Source: Flavobacterium sp. (GTDB lineage Bacteria; Bacteroidota; Bacteroidia; Flavobacteriales; Flavobacteriaceae). From it: a stretch of 5,942 nucleotides of DNA. The stretch spans positions 1-5,942 of the forward strand of contig JAHEBK010000120.1 of the NCBI GenBank assembly GCA_024642295.1, given 5' to 3'. Below, in pieces: positions 5,256 to 5,942 of this stretch. Under the pieces are notes generated by a model that was given only the letters and a program-made list of their open reading frames with translations, searched no databases and was not told the DNA's origin. A program made the position numbers and the translations under genes. How positions within the stretch are numbered: position 1 is the first letter of the stretch; each line of letters starts with the position of its first letter.

Positions 5256-5942
5256 ATGGTGATTTTAAACAAACCGCTTAGATTTATAGTAGTAGTTTTA
5301 GTAGCGTGTCTTCCTCTAAGAAGTTTAGCAAATCCTGAAGTTGATTCTGTTCATGCACAAACAGAAGTTGCTCATGAAGTAGTTGAAGGGCATCACGAAG
5401 GAGCTCATGCAGAGCCTACAGATTTAAAATCAAAAATTAAAGCTTTTGTAAGTCATCACGTTTTAGATTCTCACGATTTTTCATTAACTCAAGACGATGA
5501 AACAGGTGAAAGTTGGGGGTTTCCATTACCAGTTATTTTATGGGATAATGGATTGCATATTTTTTCTTCAGCAAAATTTCACCATGGTAAAGAAGTAGCG
5601 GAATCAAACGGTAACTACTACGCTCTTAATCACCATGATGGTAAAATATACAGAACGGATGCTTCAGGGACAATAACTGAAAATGAAGAAACTGGATTTC
5701 CAACAAATGTTCGTCCAATAGATTTCTCTATTACTAAAACAGTAGTTTCAATCATTGGAGCAGCTTTATTGATGTTTTTCTTGTTTACAAGTTTGGCTAG
5801 ATCGTACGCTAAAAATGGAGGTATTGCTTCAGGTGTTGGTCGTATTTTTGAACCAATTGTGTTGTATGTACGTGACGAAATTGCGATACCTAATATTGGA
5901 GAAAAAAATTATAAAAAATACATGAGTTATTTATTGACCATA
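5256..5942 (+). CDS. atpB: F1Fo ATP synthase subunit a (AtpB), N-terminal 229 residues, cut by the window edge
   Basis: The first 229 codons of the Fo a subunit, which with the c-ring forms the proton path of the ATP synthase in the inner membrane. Visible: a Sec signal peptide (basic start, hydrophobic core about 9-20, probable cleavage after SLA at 23-25), a long polar periplasmic domain (about 26-158), the first main transmembrane helix (about 159-181), and the loop sequence VRDEIAIPNIG (205-215), highly characteristic of Bacteroidota a subunits. The conserved a-subunit arginine and remaining helices lie beyond the window. The start is the only ATG after the upstream in-frame TAA at 5232-5234 and sits about 40 bases after the promoter. 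The periplasmic domain is strikingly His-rich: 13 His between residues 33 and 127, with pairs at 46-47, 67-68, 109-110 and 126-127. No Shine-Dalgarno is seen, as usual in this phylum. Further atp genes (atpE, atpF, atpH and so on) are expected downstream but not seen. Confidence 0.95.
   Translation, partial: MVILNKPLRFIVVVLVACLPLRSLANPEVDSVHAQTEVAHEVVEGHHEGAHAEPTDLKSKIKAFVSHHVLDSHDFSLTQDDETGESWGFPLPVILWDNGLHIFSSAKFHHGKEVAESNGNYYALNHHDGKIYRTDASGTITENEETGFPTNVRPIDFSITKTVVSIIGAALLMFFLFTSLARSYAKNGGIASGVGRIFEPIVLYVRDEIAIPNIGEKNYKKYMSYLLTI

Noticed and set aside
5039..5272. Minus-strand open frame of 77 codons
   Set aside because: It overlaps the end of the four-helix gene, the atpB promoter and the atpB start, and its low-complexity Ile/Lys/Phe content reflects AT-rich DNA.

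Overview
The window is AT-rich, with short A/T-biased intergenic gaps. It carries TAnnTTTG-type promoter boxes, almost no Shine-Dalgarno sequences, and a gene set (PorW/SprE, bactofilin, AtpZ, a Flavobacteriia-type AtpI-like membrane protein, atpB with a signal peptide) that points to Bacteroidota, most likely family Flavobacteriaceae and plausibly Flavobacterium. No mobile element, CRISPR array, tRNA or rRNA is visible.

Layout. On the minus strand (156-1208) lies a complete PaaE-type flavin/2Fe-2S oxidoreductase. It ends in a convincing intrinsic terminator (47-101), which is itself bracketed by a second inverted repeat (25-41/137-153). A 254-bp divergent gap follows. All remaining genes are on the plus strand: the type IX secretion/gliding lipoprotein PorW/SprE (1463-4084), a bactofilin (4086-4496, one base after porW), an AtpZ/AtpI-family protein (4462-4689, overlapping the bactofilin by 35 nt), a small four-helix membrane protein that is probably a second AtpI-like factor (best start 4746, end 5138), then a 117-bp gap with a near-consensus Bacteroidota promoter and the first 229 codons of atpB (5256 to beyond the window edge).

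How the parts fit. The four plus-strand genes from porW to the four-helix protein are so tightly packed that they probably form one transcript. This puts an outer-membrane-associated T9SS lipoprotein, a cell-shape/scaffold polymer and two small ATP-synthase accessory membrane proteins under shared control. atpB, the start of the F1Fo ATP synthase structural genes, has its own strong promoter and can be expressed independently. T9SS secretion and gliding are powered by proton motive force, so the linkage is suggestive, but a functional connection is inference only. The window is mostly conserved chromosomal core; I do not see a clear new system. The most interesting items are the operon linkage, the unassigned conserved-looking segments of PorW/SprE, the His-rich periplasmic part of the ATP synthase a subunit, and the nested inverted repeats at the left end.
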